Positions 43,726 through 54,906 of a DNA stretch of 64,000 nucleotides are shown one piece after another. Made by a program: the position numbers and the translations under genes. The first letter of the stretch is position 1; the number at the start of each line of letters is the position of its first letter. Under the pieces are notes generated by a model that was not told the DNA's origin, did not search any database, and was given only the letters and a program-made list of their open reading frames with translations. Source of the stretch: Lotus japonicus (taxonomy: Eukaryota; Streptophyta; Magnoliopsida; Fabales; Fabaceae); NCBI RefSeq assembly GCF_012489685.1, contig NC_080042.1, positions 12,600,150-12,664,149 of the forward strand, in the 5' to 3' direction.

Positions 43726-44144
43726 GAAGAGGATAAGGGTTTTTGCAACCAAGAGAGAGAAGCAAATAACACAAGTGATGGAGAACGTGTGTGCGTAGTG
43801 GTTTTTAGAAAGTAACCGTTGTTGATTGTAAAACAAAAATAAAATCAACGGTTGAAAATTAAAGACATCATTATGAACAGTTAATACACAAAACACATGG
43901 TGGAGAATAAGTACATCTACACTCATTACAACAGATTATCCAAAGGGCACAAGGAACGAGGCATCAGAATGAACTAACACACGTTTACTGTCTGGTCTCA
44001 GAGTAAGCACCAATGGGTACTCAACTTCTGACTAAGTTACCTTCTGAACTAGACATCTTCTGATGAAGAAGCATCATAGTCAGAGGTTCTGATCCATCTT
44101 CATACTGGACAAAAGTCCATATTCAGATTTTTCAGTATAAAATT
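43643..44144 (-). other. spacer between pol and the env-like ORF of Sirevirus A, with (GA)n
   Basis: About 500 bases of non-coding element sequence. It includes a (GA)n/(CT)n run at about 43687-43722 and, at 44105-44144, the last pol codons beyond the MITE. The corresponding region in element C (61458-61885) is similar but has no long GA run. Confidence 0.7.
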
Positions 44145-44624
44145 GGCTTAAATGCACTTTTGGACCCCCAAGTTTATATTTTTTGCGATTGTTGACCCTG
44201 ATCTTATTTTTCTACGAATGGAGACCCTAATCTTTCAAAATGTTGCACTGTTTACCCTTCCGTCCAAATCCGTCAAAAACTTGACGGAACCCACTTACCT
44301 AGCCTTCCGACGGAAGCGTAAACGGTGCAATATTTTGAAAGATTAGGGTCTCCATTCAAACTAAAAATACGATCAGGGTCAACAATCACAAAAAATGTAA
44401 ACTTGAGGGGCCAAAAGTGCATTTAAGCCATTTTTTTTAAATCCCCCTTTAACCACGTGGAAGGCCATATCAGCGTGTTCCGTCAAGTTTTTGACGGATT
44501 TGGACGAAAGGGAAAACGATGCAGCGCTTTGAAAGAATAGGGTTCCCATTCGTAGAAAAAAAAAAGATAAGGGTTGACAATCGCAAAAAGTTAAAACATG
44601 AGGGTCCAAAAGTGCATTTAAGCC
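44145..44624. mobile_element. Mutator-like MITE in Sirevirus A pol, one-and-a-half units
   Basis: It starts GGCTTAAATGCACTTTTGG and ends with the complement, flanked by the 9-bp duplication TATAAAATT (44136-44144 and 44625-44633). A second internal copy of the right terminus ends at 44429, and 44440-44624 repeats the right half. The element is therefore a fold-back unit followed by an additional 3' half. Termini resemble those of the MITE at 8272-8804 (GGCTTAATTGCAACTTTGG). No transposase. Confidence 0.9.
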
Positions 44625-44633
44625 TATAAAATT

Positions 44634-46315
44634 AAATCTATCCTCTGCTAAGGGCTTTGTAAAGATACCTGCCCATTGATGGTCAGTATCGATAAACTTC
44701 AGAAGAAGTACGCCCTTCTGAAGATAATCTCTAATAAAGTGATACTTTACCTCAATGAGTTTTGCCCTTGAGTGTAAGATAGGATTCTTACTCAGTGAGA
44801 TTGTAGCAGTGTTATCATAATAGATTGGGATGTTGCTCTCAAGGATTTGATAATCCTCCAGCTGATGTTTCATCTAGAGCATCTGAGTGCTACATATTGC
44901 TGTTGAGATATATTCTGCCTCTGCAGTGGATAGTGCAATGGTTGATTGCCTCTTGCTTGCCCATGAGACTAAGTTGCTTCCCAGAAATTGACAATTTCCA
45001 GAAATGCTTTTTCTCTCTGTTCTATCTCCAGCATAATCAGCATCACAATAACCTGAAAGCTTATACTCTGATGTTTTCTTATACATCAAGCCAAGGTTAG
45101 TGGTGCCTTTCAGATATCTCAGGATCCTCTTAACAGTAGTTAAGTGGGTTTCCCTCGGATCTGATTGGAAACGAGCACATAGATGAACACTAAACAGAAT
45201 ATCTGGCCTTGATGCAGTTAAGTATAGAAATGATCCTATCATACCACGATAGACCTTCTGACAAACTTTTCCACTTGCATCTTCTTTCTCCAGGATGCAT
45301 GTAGGATGCATTGGAGTCTTAGCAATTACTGACTCTGTCATGTTGAACTTCTTCAGAAGTTCTTTGGTGTACTTGCTCTGATGTATGTACGTTCCTTCTG
45401 GTGTTTGATCAACTTGTATACCCAGAAAGTACTTGAGTTCCCCCATCATACTCATTTCAAATTCAGCCTGCATCATCTCAGAAAATTCTTTGCATAGAGA
45501 TTGATTAGCAGAACCAAATATAATATCATCAACATAAATTTGCACAATTAAGATATCAACTTTGTAAGTTTTGCAAAAGAGAGTTGTATCTACTTTACCC
45601 CTTACAAACTCATTCTCCAGAAGGAATGAGCTGAGTCTCCCATACCATGCTCTGGGAGCTTGCTTCAGACCATAGAGAGATTTCTTCAATTTGAAAACAT
45701 GGTCAGGGTTCTTCTCATCTTCAAAACCTGAGGGTTGATGAACGTAGACTTCCTCTGAGATATAACCATTTAGGAAGGCACTCTTAACATCCATCTGATG
45801 AAGAACTATGTTGTGATTCACTGAGAAAGAGATCAACAGTCTGATTGCTTCTAGTCTTGCTACTGGAGCAAATGTTTCTGTGTAGTCTATTCCTTCATGC
45901 TGACTGTAGCCTTGAGCAACTAGCCTTGCCTTGTTTCTGACTACATCTCCTTTCTCATTCAGCTTGTTTCTGAACACCTATTTGGTTCTAATCACATGAA
46001 CACTCTGAGGTTTCTTCACTAGGCTCCAAACATCATTCTTGGAAAATTGATTCAGCTCTTCTTCCATAGCCAGAATCCAGTCCTTGTCCTGAAGAGCTTC
46101 ATCAATTGACTTAGGTTCAATTAAGGACACTAATCCTTTCAGACTGAAGGCTGATCTGGTTCTGACTAGTTCATCTTTGTTGCCCAGAATCAATTCCTTA
46201 GGATGAGCTGCAGTGATTCTACTCTTCTTCTGAGATTGTGAATCAGAGGGACCAGTTTCTTCTTTTGGTTCATCTTCTTCTGGCTCAGCTTCCTCTGGAG
46301 CTTTGCCTTTGTCAT
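44634..46315 (-). pseudogene. Sirevirus A reverse transcriptase and RNase H
   Basis: Minus strand: DKDWILAMEEELNQFSKNDV, then RLVAQGYSQHEGIDYTETFA, LHQMDVKSAFLNGYISEEVY, LKKSLYGLKQAPRAWYGRLS and the catalytic IYVDDIIFGS. RNase H follows with GYCDADYAGDRTERKSISGN and LSTAEAEYIS. This is the conventional Ty1/copia order, and the YVDD box is intact. A TAG at about 45978 replaces the tryptophan of KWVFRNK, and the C-terminus is cut by the MITE. The integrase that should precede is missing: the frame passes directly from the protease region to the linker near 46330. Confidence 0.9.
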
Positions 46316-46339
46316 AAACATTTATGCTTAAGTTTTACC

Positions 46340-46838
46340 CTTCTCGTTGCCACCAAAGCCAACTTTGCCTCCAGGCTTAAGTTTTAGCTCTTGGAACATA
46401 TGTCTTTCTCCCGTCATGTGACGCGAGCATCCACTGTCCAGATACCATGATTGGTGTTTCAGTGGAGCTATCAAGGATATCTGCAACATAGATAATCTTA
46501 TCCTTAGGTACCCACTTTCTGGGTCCTCTCTTGTTAGTTACCCCAGAGGTTCTGATCACCTTGGGTTTCTCAACATGATAATGTAAAAGAATTTTAGCAT
46601 GATATTTAGACATGGAGAAGGTTCCCTTTTTGAGAGGGGGGTTAGCAATTTTAACAGGTAATGGTTCAGACAATATGGTACTAGAGGGTACAAAACATTC
46701 ATATAAGGATTTAGCATTAGGCATAGAAGGCTCATTTCTACTGGAACTAGAATAGCCAATGCCATGCATTCCATTTCTGCTAACGCCATAGATTATCGAA
46801 GCCATTAAGCTTCTATCTACGCTCTTAGCCAGGAATCT
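46340..46838 (-). pseudogene. Sirevirus A gag end and protease start
   Basis: From 46838 the gag frame continues after a stop (a CAA codon became TAA) through SLMASIIYGVSRNGMHGIGY to RGPRKWVPKDKIIYVADILD and TPIMVSGQWMLASHDGRKTY. The same DNA in the next frame reads the protease signature around SWYLDSGCSRHMTGE, so gag and protease overlap in different frames. Sequence ends at about 46330 where integrase has been deleted. Confidence 0.75.
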
Positions 46839-48287
46839 TTAAAAGGACTTTTCATACTTAGATTCATTCTTACTATCAGAGGCATCACAAGCAATTACTT
46901 CTTCTAACTTAGCAATTTGGTTCTTAAGCATAGAGTTAGAATTCACTAGAGCATGATTATCATTTTTTAACTCAGAAATAATTTTCTCATGTTCAGAAGG
47001 AGTCTTAGAAGCAGCAGAGAGATCCTTTTTCAACTTCTTATGCTTAGTTAATAAAGAGTTATACTTATCCATAATATCAGACAAAGCATGTTTTAGTTCA
47101 GAGGTTGAGAAAGAAGCGAATACCTCATTTTCATCGTCTGAGTTAGGATCTTCTTCTGATGCTGAGTCAGAGTCAGTTGCATCCTTTGAATCTGCTCCTT
47201 TGTCTTTGACAATAGCGATGAGCCCTTGAATTTCACCATCAGAGTCAACATCCTTTGACTCTGATTCGTCAAAAGTCACCATCAGACTTTTCTTTGTCTT
47301 GAAGTGCTTCTTTGGCTTCTTGTCCTTTTTCAGTTTTGGACAGTCACTCTTGTAGTGCCTTGATTCTTTGCACTCGAAACATGTGACTTCCTTGATTGAG
47401 GACTTCTTCTGGCCTGATGAGGATTCAGACTTTCCTTTGGCCTTTCCAGAGCCTCTGTATTTGCTCTGCCTGTGCTTCCAGATGCGGTTGAGTCTTTTGG
47501 AGATCAGAGTCAGCTCATCTTCATCAGAATCTTCTGATGCTTCGTCAGATTCTTCTGCTTCAGCTTGGAGAGCTTTTGACTTTTCAGATTTAGCCTTCTC
47601 AGATTTGGATTTCAATGCTATAGATTTCTTCCTCAGATCCTGCATCTCTGAGCGCTTCAGCTCATGACATTTCAGTATGCTGATGAGTTCTTCTAAACTC
47701 ATACGCTCAACATCTCTTGTAAGCTCTATTGAAGTCACTAAAGGCATCCAGCTTTTAGGAAGACTTCTGATGACCCTTATGACATGATCTTTTGTAGTGT
47801 AGCTTTTGTTAAGAGGTCTTATTCCAGCTACAAGCAACTGAAATCTGGAAAACATGTCCTCAATGGACTCGTTAGGTTCCATGATGAAGGATTCATATTT
47901 ATGAATCAAGGACAGCGCCTTTGATTCTTTCACTTTCTTGTTTCCTTCATGAGACATCTTCAATGATTCAAAGATGCCCTTGGCAAACTCACGATCTGTA
48001 ATCTTCCGGTACTCTTCATAGGAGATAGCACTAAGAAGAATAGCTCTAGCTTTGTGGTGCTGTGAGTAAAGTTTCTTTTGCTCAGTAGTCATCTCTGATC
48101 TGGAGATCTTCTTGCCATCTGCATCAACTGGACGCTCATAGCCATCCACAATGATATCCCAGAGATCTGCATCGAAGCCCAGAAAGAAACTTTCAATTCT
48201 ATCTTTCCAATATTCGAACCTTTGACCGTCGAACATGGGAGGCTTTGCATTGTAACCTTCTTTTTGCATCTCACTGGTGGTAGCCAT
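46839..48287 (-). pseudogene. Sirevirus A gag
   Basis: Likely start is ATG 48287 (MATTSEMQKEGYNAKPPMFD); the frame is open 11 codons further upstream. The capsid-like part has FEYWKDRIESFFLGFDADLW and SLEELISILKCHELKRSEMQ. One zinc knuckle is present, CFECKESRHYKSDC, followed by acidic segments and a C-terminal coiled coil (KYNSLLTKHKKLKKDLSAAS). It is the structural protein that packages the element RNA. The frame ends at 46839-46841 with a stop that element C does not have, so this gag is probably truncated by about 140 residues. Confidence 0.88.
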
Positions 48288-48346
48288 TTGTTTTTCACAC
48301 CGGCCCGGATCACTGAACACTGTTAGGTGTGGTAATCAGAACTTAC

Positions 48347-48358
48347 GCTCTGATACCA
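48347..48358 (-). promoter_or_regulatory. primer-binding site of Sirevirus A
   Basis: GCTCTGATACCA on the plus strand, that is TGGTATCAGAGC on the element strand, two bases inside the 5' LTR. Complementary to the 3' end of initiator methionine tRNA. Confidence 0.88.
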
Positions 48359-48360
48359 AT

Positions 48361-49574
48361 TGAAGGTATGAAAAACGGTAGAAAGGGGGGGTTTGAATAA
48401 CGTTTTCAGAATAAAACTTCCACCTTAAGATTTTAGCAAATCTTTTGAGACACAAGTAAGGTGCTTAAGATAAGAGATAAGAAAAGCACACAAGGATTTT
48501 ATCCTGGTTCACTTGATGAATCACTCAAGCTAGTCCAGTCCACCCGTGAAGGTGATTTCTTCCTTCTTAGAATGAAGGCAATCCACTCATCAGATAATTG
48601 TTACAATTGTACTTGAAACCTACAAGTGACTAACAATACACTGACTTAGCTCACACTAAGATTCACTCTCTTAGTCTTCTCTAGGATCCGATCAACCTTG
48701 ATCTCCTAAAGGTAAACTAAACAACTGTTTAAGAAATATTGTTTACAAAGAAATTGCTTCTCAAAAGCTTGTAGTAAACACAATGAATTCAATGAAGTAA
48801 GAATGCTTAGAAGATTTGAATATAGCTTGCGCGTGTGAGATTCTTCCAACCGCATCTTTCAATCTTCAGCCTCTATATATACTCCAAGGATTAGGGTTTG
48901 AACACTGCATGGGAATGCTACCGTTGGAGGGCAGATCTGGAATTTCCAGCTTCTGCTGTGGCTGAGAATGTTAGGTTAGGTCGTCAGGATGGTACATCTG
49001 CTTTTGTACTTTGGATAGTGACTTGACCTTTAACCTTGTAGACTTCTGATCAGAGGAATGCTTCTTGTTGGAACTTGTGAAGCTCGTTGATCTGAGTCAG
49101 AGGGAAGCATGGATCCTCTGACCGTTGTACCTTCCGATTCTGAGCTCAGAGGGAAGTACTTGGTTTTCAGAGCCATTTTGCATCTGGACTTCAGAGTCTC
49201 CACTTTTCAGCTTCTGGATCTTCAGAGTCTTCTACACCATCAGAACATCTGAACCTTCAGAGTGTCTGGGTTGTCAGAACGTCTGGATCTTCAGAACTTC
49301 AAGAGAGTTGAGACCATATCAGAGCTTGATTAACTTCAGATCTTCTGAAGCTTTTCTACTGTTCAGATTGAACATAGAGATTGCAAAAGCGTTGCTTGGG
49401 TCACTCTTTGGGCACAATGCTTCTGATTTGTGTGAGTTTGGGTTAAGGTCAGAGCCTGTTAAGAACACACTCAGAAAACACGTTAGAGTACCATAATTGT
49501 TCATACTAATATGTTAACTTGTAATCATCAAAACATAGAGTTGTACTACTCGATCAAAACTTGATCTTACAACA
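48361..49574 (-). repeat. 5' LTR of Sirevirus A
   Basis: On the element strand it starts TGTTGTAAGATCAAG and ends TCATACCTTCA, 1214 bp, next to the primer site. A TATA-like TATATATA lies at about 48874-48881. It has many TCTGA/CAGA-rich phrases. It is the only Sirevirus LTR in the window; its partner was lost on the left. Confidence 0.88.
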
Positions 49575-50644
49575 GTAACTTGAAAGCTTATACTCTGATG
49601 TTTTCTTATACATCAAGCCAAGGTTAGTGGTACCTTTCAGATATCTAAGAATTCCCTTAACAGCAGTTAAGTGAGTTTCTCTTGGATCTGATTGGAATCG
49701 AGCACATAAATGTACACTAAACAGAATATCTGGCCTAGATGCAGTTAAGTATAAAAGTGAACCTATCATTCCACGATAGAGCTTCTGACATACTTTTCCA
49801 CCGGCATCTTCTTTCTCCAGAATGCATGTAGGATGCATAGGAGTCTTAGCAATTGTTGATTCTGTCATATTGAACTTCTTCAGAATCTCTGATGGATGTA
49901 GGTTGCTTCTGGTTTTTGATCAACTTGTATTCCCAGAAGGTACTTGAGTTCTCCCATCATACTCATTTCAAATTCAGCCTGCATCATCTCAGACAATTCC
50001 TTGTAGAGAGATGGATTAGCAGATCCAAATATGATATCATCAACATAAATTTGCACAATAAAGATATCATCTTTGTAAGTTTTGCAAAAGAGAGTTGTAT
50101 CTACTTTACCCCTTACAAACTCATTATCTAGAAGGAATGAGGTGAGTCTCTCATACCATGCTCTGGGAGCTTGCTTCATACCATAGAGAGATTTCTTCAA
50201 TTTGAAAACATGGTCAGGGTTCTTCTCATCTTCAAAACCAAGAGGTTGGTGCACATACACATCCTTTAAGATGTATCCATTCAAGAAGGCACTCTTAGCA
50301 TCCATCTGATGAAGAATTATGTTGTGATTTACTGAGAATGAGATCAACAGTCTGATAGCTTCCAATCTTGCTACTGGAGCAAATGTTTCAGTATAATCTA
50401 TTCCTTCTTGCTGACTGTAGCCTTGAGCAACTAGCCTTTCTTTGTTTCTGACAACATCTCCTTTTTCATTGAACTTGTTTCTGAAAACCCATTTGGTTCC
50501 AATGATGTGAGCGCCTTGAGGTTTCTTGACAAGGTTCCAAACATCATTCTTGGAGAATTGATTCAATTCTTCTTCCATTTCCAGAATCCAATCTTTGTCT
50601 TGAAGAGCTTCATCAATTGACTTTGGTTCAATTAAAGATACCAA
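49575..50644 (-). pseudogene. Sirevirus B reverse transcriptase, cut by element A
   Basis: Minus strand: MVSLIEPKSIDEALQDKDWI, RLVAQGYSQQEGIDYTETFA with K-to-E before it, LHQMDAKSAFLNGYILKDVY and IYVDDIIFGSANPSL. After a frameshift near 49880 it resumes at TESTIAKTPMHPTCILEKED and ends in the RNase H at KLSSYC, where the LTR of element A begins. The YVDD box is intact. B is a separate copy from A and C by its scattered substitutions. Confidence 0.88.
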
Positions 50645-50649
50645 TCCTT

Positions 50650-51647
50650 TCAGACTAAGCAGAGTCTCTTCAGAGGGTCTGAATGCTGATCTGGTTCTGA
50701 CTGGTTCATCTTTGTTCCCAGAATCAACTCCTTTGGGTGAGAGGCAACAATTCTGCTATTCTTTTGAGGCTGTGAATCAGAGAGACCAACTTCCTCTGGA
50801 GAGTCTTCCTCTGGCTCAACTTCCTCTGGAGCTTTGCCTTTATCAGAAACATTTATACTCATATCTGCAAACTTTTCAACTAGCTTTGACTGATCAGAGT
50901 CAAGCTTATCATCAAATCTAACTTGAATAGATTCTTCACTAGTTTTAGCATCAGTATTATAAATTCTAAAGCCTTTAGAACGTTCAGAGTAACCAAGTAA
51001 TAGACATTTAGAAGATTTAGAATCAAACTTATGCAATCTATCCTTAGTATTCATAGCATAGCAAACACAACCAAAAGGATGAAAGTAAGATATGTCGGGT
51101 TTTACTTTCTTCCACAATTCATAAGGAGTCTTATTCATAATTGGTCTGATAGAGTTCTTGTTCTGAATGTAACATGCTGTGTTTACTGCCTCAGCCCAGA
51201 AGTGCTTTGCCATGTCAGTTTCTTGAAGCATGGTTCTAGCCATCTCTTGAAGAGTTCTATTCTTCCTCTCAACAACCCCATTCTGTTGAGGAATTTTGGA
51301 ACAAGAGAAATCATGTGCAATTCCATAGGAATCAAGCAGACTCTCAAACTTGTCATTCTCAAACTCTCAACCATGATCACTTCTGACACGCATAATTCTA
51401 CAAGCCTTCTCGTTTTGCACTTGGGCAATAGAGGTAGAGAACATAGAATGAGACCCATCCTTGCGGGATAGAAATTTTACCCATGTCCAGTGGTTGTAGT
51501 CGTCAACAATGACCATCCCATATCTCTTGCCACCTATAGACTCAGTTTTCACTGGTCCAAAAAGGTCGATATGCAGAAGTTCCAACGACCTTGAGGTGGA
51601 AACAACATTCTTTGCCTTGAAAGAGACTTTTGTAAATTTGCCTTTCT
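50650..51647 (-). pseudogene. Sirevirus B integrase
   Basis: Minus strand: LELLHIDLFGPVKTESIGGK and MVIVDDYNHWTWVKFLSRKD lie in the first part (to about 51367). A stop follows in RVRSDHG*EFEN, then after a shift near 51290 the frame gives MARTMLQETDMAKHFWAEAV. The linker contains IRVRSDHG-type catalytic aspartate context and acidic PEEVEPEEDSPEE. The integrase zinc-finger side and everything upstream (protease, gag, LTR) are missing: at 51647 the sequence switches to element C on the other strand. Confidence 0.85.
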
Positions 51648-51664
51648 AACAGGAGATCTTCTTA
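51648..51664. other. head-to-head junction of Sireviruses B and C
   Basis: About 17 bases belong to neither element as expected. Within them AGATCTTCTT (51654-51663) is the exact complement of AAGAAGATCT (51683-51692) in element C, which suggests fill-in copied from C during end joining. Confidence 0.6.
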
Positions 51665-53263
51665 CCAGTTGATGTTGATGGCAAGAAGATCTTAAGATCA
51701 GAGATGTCTGCAGAACAAAAGAAGCTTTACTCACTGCATCATAAAGCTAGAACTATTCTTCTAAGTGCTATTTCTTATGAAGAATATCAAAAGATCACAA
51801 ATCGTGAATATGCTAAGGGTATCTTTGATTCATTGAAGATGACCCATGAAGGAAACAAGAAGGTGAAGGAGTCAAAGGCGTTGGCCTTGATTAGAAAGTA
51901 TGAATCCTTCCAGATGGAATCCAGTGAGTCCATTGAGGACATGTTCTCCAGATTTCAGCTACTCATTTCTGGAATTAGACCTCTCAACAAGAGCTACACA
52001 ACTGCTGATCATGTCATGAGAATTTTGAGAGGCCTTCCTGAAAGCTGGATGCCTCTGATAACTTCCTTGGAGCTCACAAGAGATGTTGATCATATGAGTC
52101 TGGAAGAACTCATAAGCATACTGAAGTGTCATGAACTGAAGCGTTCTGAACATCAGGATCAAAAGAAGAAGTCTATAGCCTTGAAATCCAAATCTGAAAA
52201 GGCTAAAGCTCTCAAAGCAGAAGAAGAAGAAGAAGAATCTGAAGAAGCATCTGAAGATTTTGATGAGGATGAGCTGACTCTGATCTCCAGAAGGCTTAAC
52301 AGCATCTGGAAGCACAGGCAGAGCAAGTACAGAGGCTCTGAAAAGTATAAAGGAAAGAATGAATCTTCTTCTGGTCAGAAGAAGTCTTCATCAAAGGAAG
52401 TCACATGCTTTGAATGCAAAGAATTAGGGCACTACAAGAGTGACTGTCCTAAGCTGAAAAAGGACAAGAAGCCAAAGAAGCATTTCAAAGCTAAGAAAGG
52501 CCTCATGGTAACTTTTGATGAATCCGAGTCCGAGGATGTTGACTCTGATGGAGAAGTTGTTGAAGGACTCATGGTTATTGTCAAGAACAAAGAAGTAGAG
52601 TCAAAAGAAGAAACTAACTCTGAATCAGCATCAGAGGAAGATCCAGACTCTGACGATGAAAATGAGGTATTCGCTTCTTTCTCAACCTCTGAACTTAAAT
52701 GTGCTTTGTTTGATATCATGGATAAATATAACTCTCTCCTGACTAAGCATAAAAAGTTGAAAAAGGATTTCACTGCTGTCTCTAAGACTTCTGCTGAACA
52801 TGATAGAATTATTTCTGAGCTGAAAGAAAATAATCATGCTTTAGTTAATTCTAACTATGTGCTTAAAAACCAGATCCTTAAGTTAGAAGAAGTTATTGCT
52901 TGTGAAGCCTCTGATATAAAGAATGAATCTAAATATGAAAAATCCTTTCAAAGATTCCTAGTTAAAAACGTAGATAGAAGCTTGATGGCTTCAATGATCT
53001 ATGGCGTTAGCAGAAATGGAATGAGTGACATTGGCTATTCTGGACCAAGTAGAAATGAGCCTCCTATGCCTAAGGCCAAACCTCTGCATGAACATTTCGT
53101 ACCTTCTGGTACCATTTTTCCTGAATCATTGCCTGCTAAAATTGCTAAACCCTCTCGTAAAAAGGGAACTCCTTCTGTGCTTAGATATCATGCTCAAATT
53201 CCCTTATGTTATCATGTTGAGAAACCCAAGGTCATCAGAAGTCAGAACCTCTGGGGTAACTAA
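51665..53263 (+). pseudogene. Sirevirus C gag, N-terminus missing
   Basis: Open from the junction through PVDVDGKK and SEMSAEQKKLYSLHHKARTI (ATG 51704 is internal by comparison with element A). Then come SLEELISILKCHELKRSEHQ, a long lysine/glutamate stretch, the zinc knuckle CFECKELGHYKSDC (about 52408), acidic serine-rich segments and the coiled coil KYNSLLTKHKKLKKDFTAVS. It stays open where element A has a stop and ends after a small duplication-like shift at 53238-53263 (the phrase AGAAGTCAGAACCTCTGG). The frame then resumes as RTSGVTNKKGPRKWVPKD. Confidence 0.88.
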
Positions 53264-53870
53264 CAAGAAAGGACCCAGAAAATGGGTACCTAAGGATAAG
53301 ATTATCTATGTTGCAGATATCCTTGATCGGTCCACTGAAACACCAATCATGGTATCTGGACAGTGGATGCTCGCGTCACATGACGGGAGAAAGGCGTATG
53401 TTCCAAGAGCTAAAATTTAAGCCTGGAGGTGAAGTTGGCTTTGGAGGAAATGAGAAGGGTAAAATTGTTGGTTCTGGTACTATTGATGTAGATAATAGTC
53501 CATGCATTGATAATGTCCTGTTAGTAGATGAATTAAATCACAACTTATTGTCTATAAGTCAATTAGCTGACAAGGGTTATGATATTATCTTCAATCAAAA
53601 GTCCTGCAGGGCTGTAAGTCAGATCGATGACTCTATTCTATTTAACAGCAAGAGGAGGAACAACACTTATAAGATCAGATTATCTGAGTTGGAAACTCAG
53701 AAAGTAAAGTGCCTTCTGTCTGTTAATGAGGAGCAATGAGTATGGCATAGACGGTTAGGGCATGCTAGTTTGAGAAATATTTCTCAACTGAGTAAGCTTG
53801 ACCTTGTCAGGGGCTTACCCACTCTGAAGTTTTCTTCAGATGCTCTTTGTGAAGCATGTCAGAAAGGAAA
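53264..53870 (+). pseudogene. Sirevirus C protease and GAG-pre-integrase region
   Basis: The protease frame contains SWYLDSGCSRHMTGERRMFQ, with the catalytic Asp-Ser-Gly, then VGFGGNEKGKIVGSGTI and LLSISQLADKGYDIIFN. A TGA at 53737-53739 interrupts before VWHRRLGHASLRNISQLSKL and CEACQKGKFTK, the HHCC-type GAG-pre-integrase segment. The gag-tail frame (VSGQWMLASHDGRKAY) stays open over the protease active site in another frame to 53420. Aspartic protease matures the polyprotein. Confidence 0.85.
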
Positions 53871-53879
53871 ATTTACAAA

Positions 53880-54906
53880 GAGTAAAATACACTCACCCCT
53901 CTCAAGGTTTGCAAGAATGACACTCCACCCCATTGTTTTTTAAAATCTACACTCCACCCCATTTTTTATAAAGGCAAAATTTAGTGACGAAATCAAATTC
54001 GTCACTAATAAAAAATAATTACTAATTAGTTAAAATTTAAATAAATTAAATGCATATACACTCATACATCAATTTATGAAAATAGTTTTACTTAATTCAA
54101 TTTAAAAAAACCATTCACTCTGTCTGTTAAGTCCACGTCTCATCTATCTCCAAATCATATTTCTCACTACAAACGGTCACCACCAAACCTTTGCTCCCTT
54201 TAACATGACGAAAACCATTCCAGAATGTGAAACCCCATGGCACCACCATGCCTCAAAGTTTTGTTGCGACCTGAACCCCATAACGTGAATCGCACATCCC
54301 CAAAGCCACTTGTTCAACTACTTGTTGTGAACTTCACCCCTTTAAGTTGTGAGCGAACGCTTTGTTGGTTTAAGATGTTGTTGGATTTTGTTAAAAACGG
54401 TGCTCCACCGCATCGTTGGGTTCTAATAACCTCCGATCCACTTCATATTTCTTAATTTTGTTTCTCTATTTTCTTCACCCATTTGTGTTGCTTTTTAGGT
54501 CTACAATCCAATTTTAAAAATTGGAGGTATAAATAGATTATTTTTATTAAAATTGAATTATTATCAAATATGAAAACACAAGCATGTTTCACTATGTTCG
54601 AGATATGGTTTGTCAACCGGTCATGTGTGCTATTGCAGAATTTGCATTGTGAATTTACGGAGGAAGAACGCGATTGAGAGAATGAGGAGGACTGTAATGT
54701 TTTCATTTTTATATTTATTGGATTATATTGAAAATATTTTTTGAAATTATTGATTAACAATTTAAATAATAACTAATTAGTAATGAAGAATATTTTTCGT
54801 CACTAAATTTGCCTCTATATAAAATGGGGTGGGGTGTAGATTTTAGATAAGAATGGGGTGGAGTGTTATTCTAACAAAACTTGAGGGGGGTGAGTGTACT
54901 TTACTC
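53880..54906. mobile_element. Mutator-like element with long terminal inverted repeats
   Basis: It begins GAGTAAAATACACTCACCCC and ends with the complement, the arms matching imperfectly for about 100 bases. The inner blocks TTTAGTGACGAA and TTCGTCACTAAA, and ACTAATTAGT, extend the pairing. The perfect 9-bp duplication ATTTACAAA (53871-53879 and 54907-54915) restores the integrase frame if removed. 1027 bp. A GC-richer centre (54190-54450) has a 72-codon frame but no transposase motif; it could be a captured gene piece. Non-autonomous. Confidence 0.93.

Larger units (their letters stand above)
41322..49574 (-). mobile_element. Sirevirus-type Ty1/copia element A (minus strand), 3' end lost
   Basis: Read right to left: 5' LTR (49574-48361), tRNA-iMet primer site, gag, protease, reverse transcriptase/RNase H and an env-like ORF downstream of pol. 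That last ORF defines Sireviruses (SIRE1-like). The integrase region is deleted at about 46330, a Mutator-like MITE interrupts the pol end, and the 3' LTR is missing because the left side was cut where the chromovirus LTR fragment begins. It inserted into Sirevirus B: B's RNase H is cut exactly at the LTR edge, with GTAAC (49575-49579) as one target-duplication copy. Confidence 0.9.

Noticed and set aside
43636..43926. Serine/leucine-repeat protein on the minus strand
   Set aside because: Produced by reading through the (GA)n/(CT)n microsatellite in non-coding Sirevirus sequence.
54237..54455. 72-codon frame inside the Mutator-like element as a transposase
   Set aside because: Too short and without any MULE transposase motif; at most a captured fragment.
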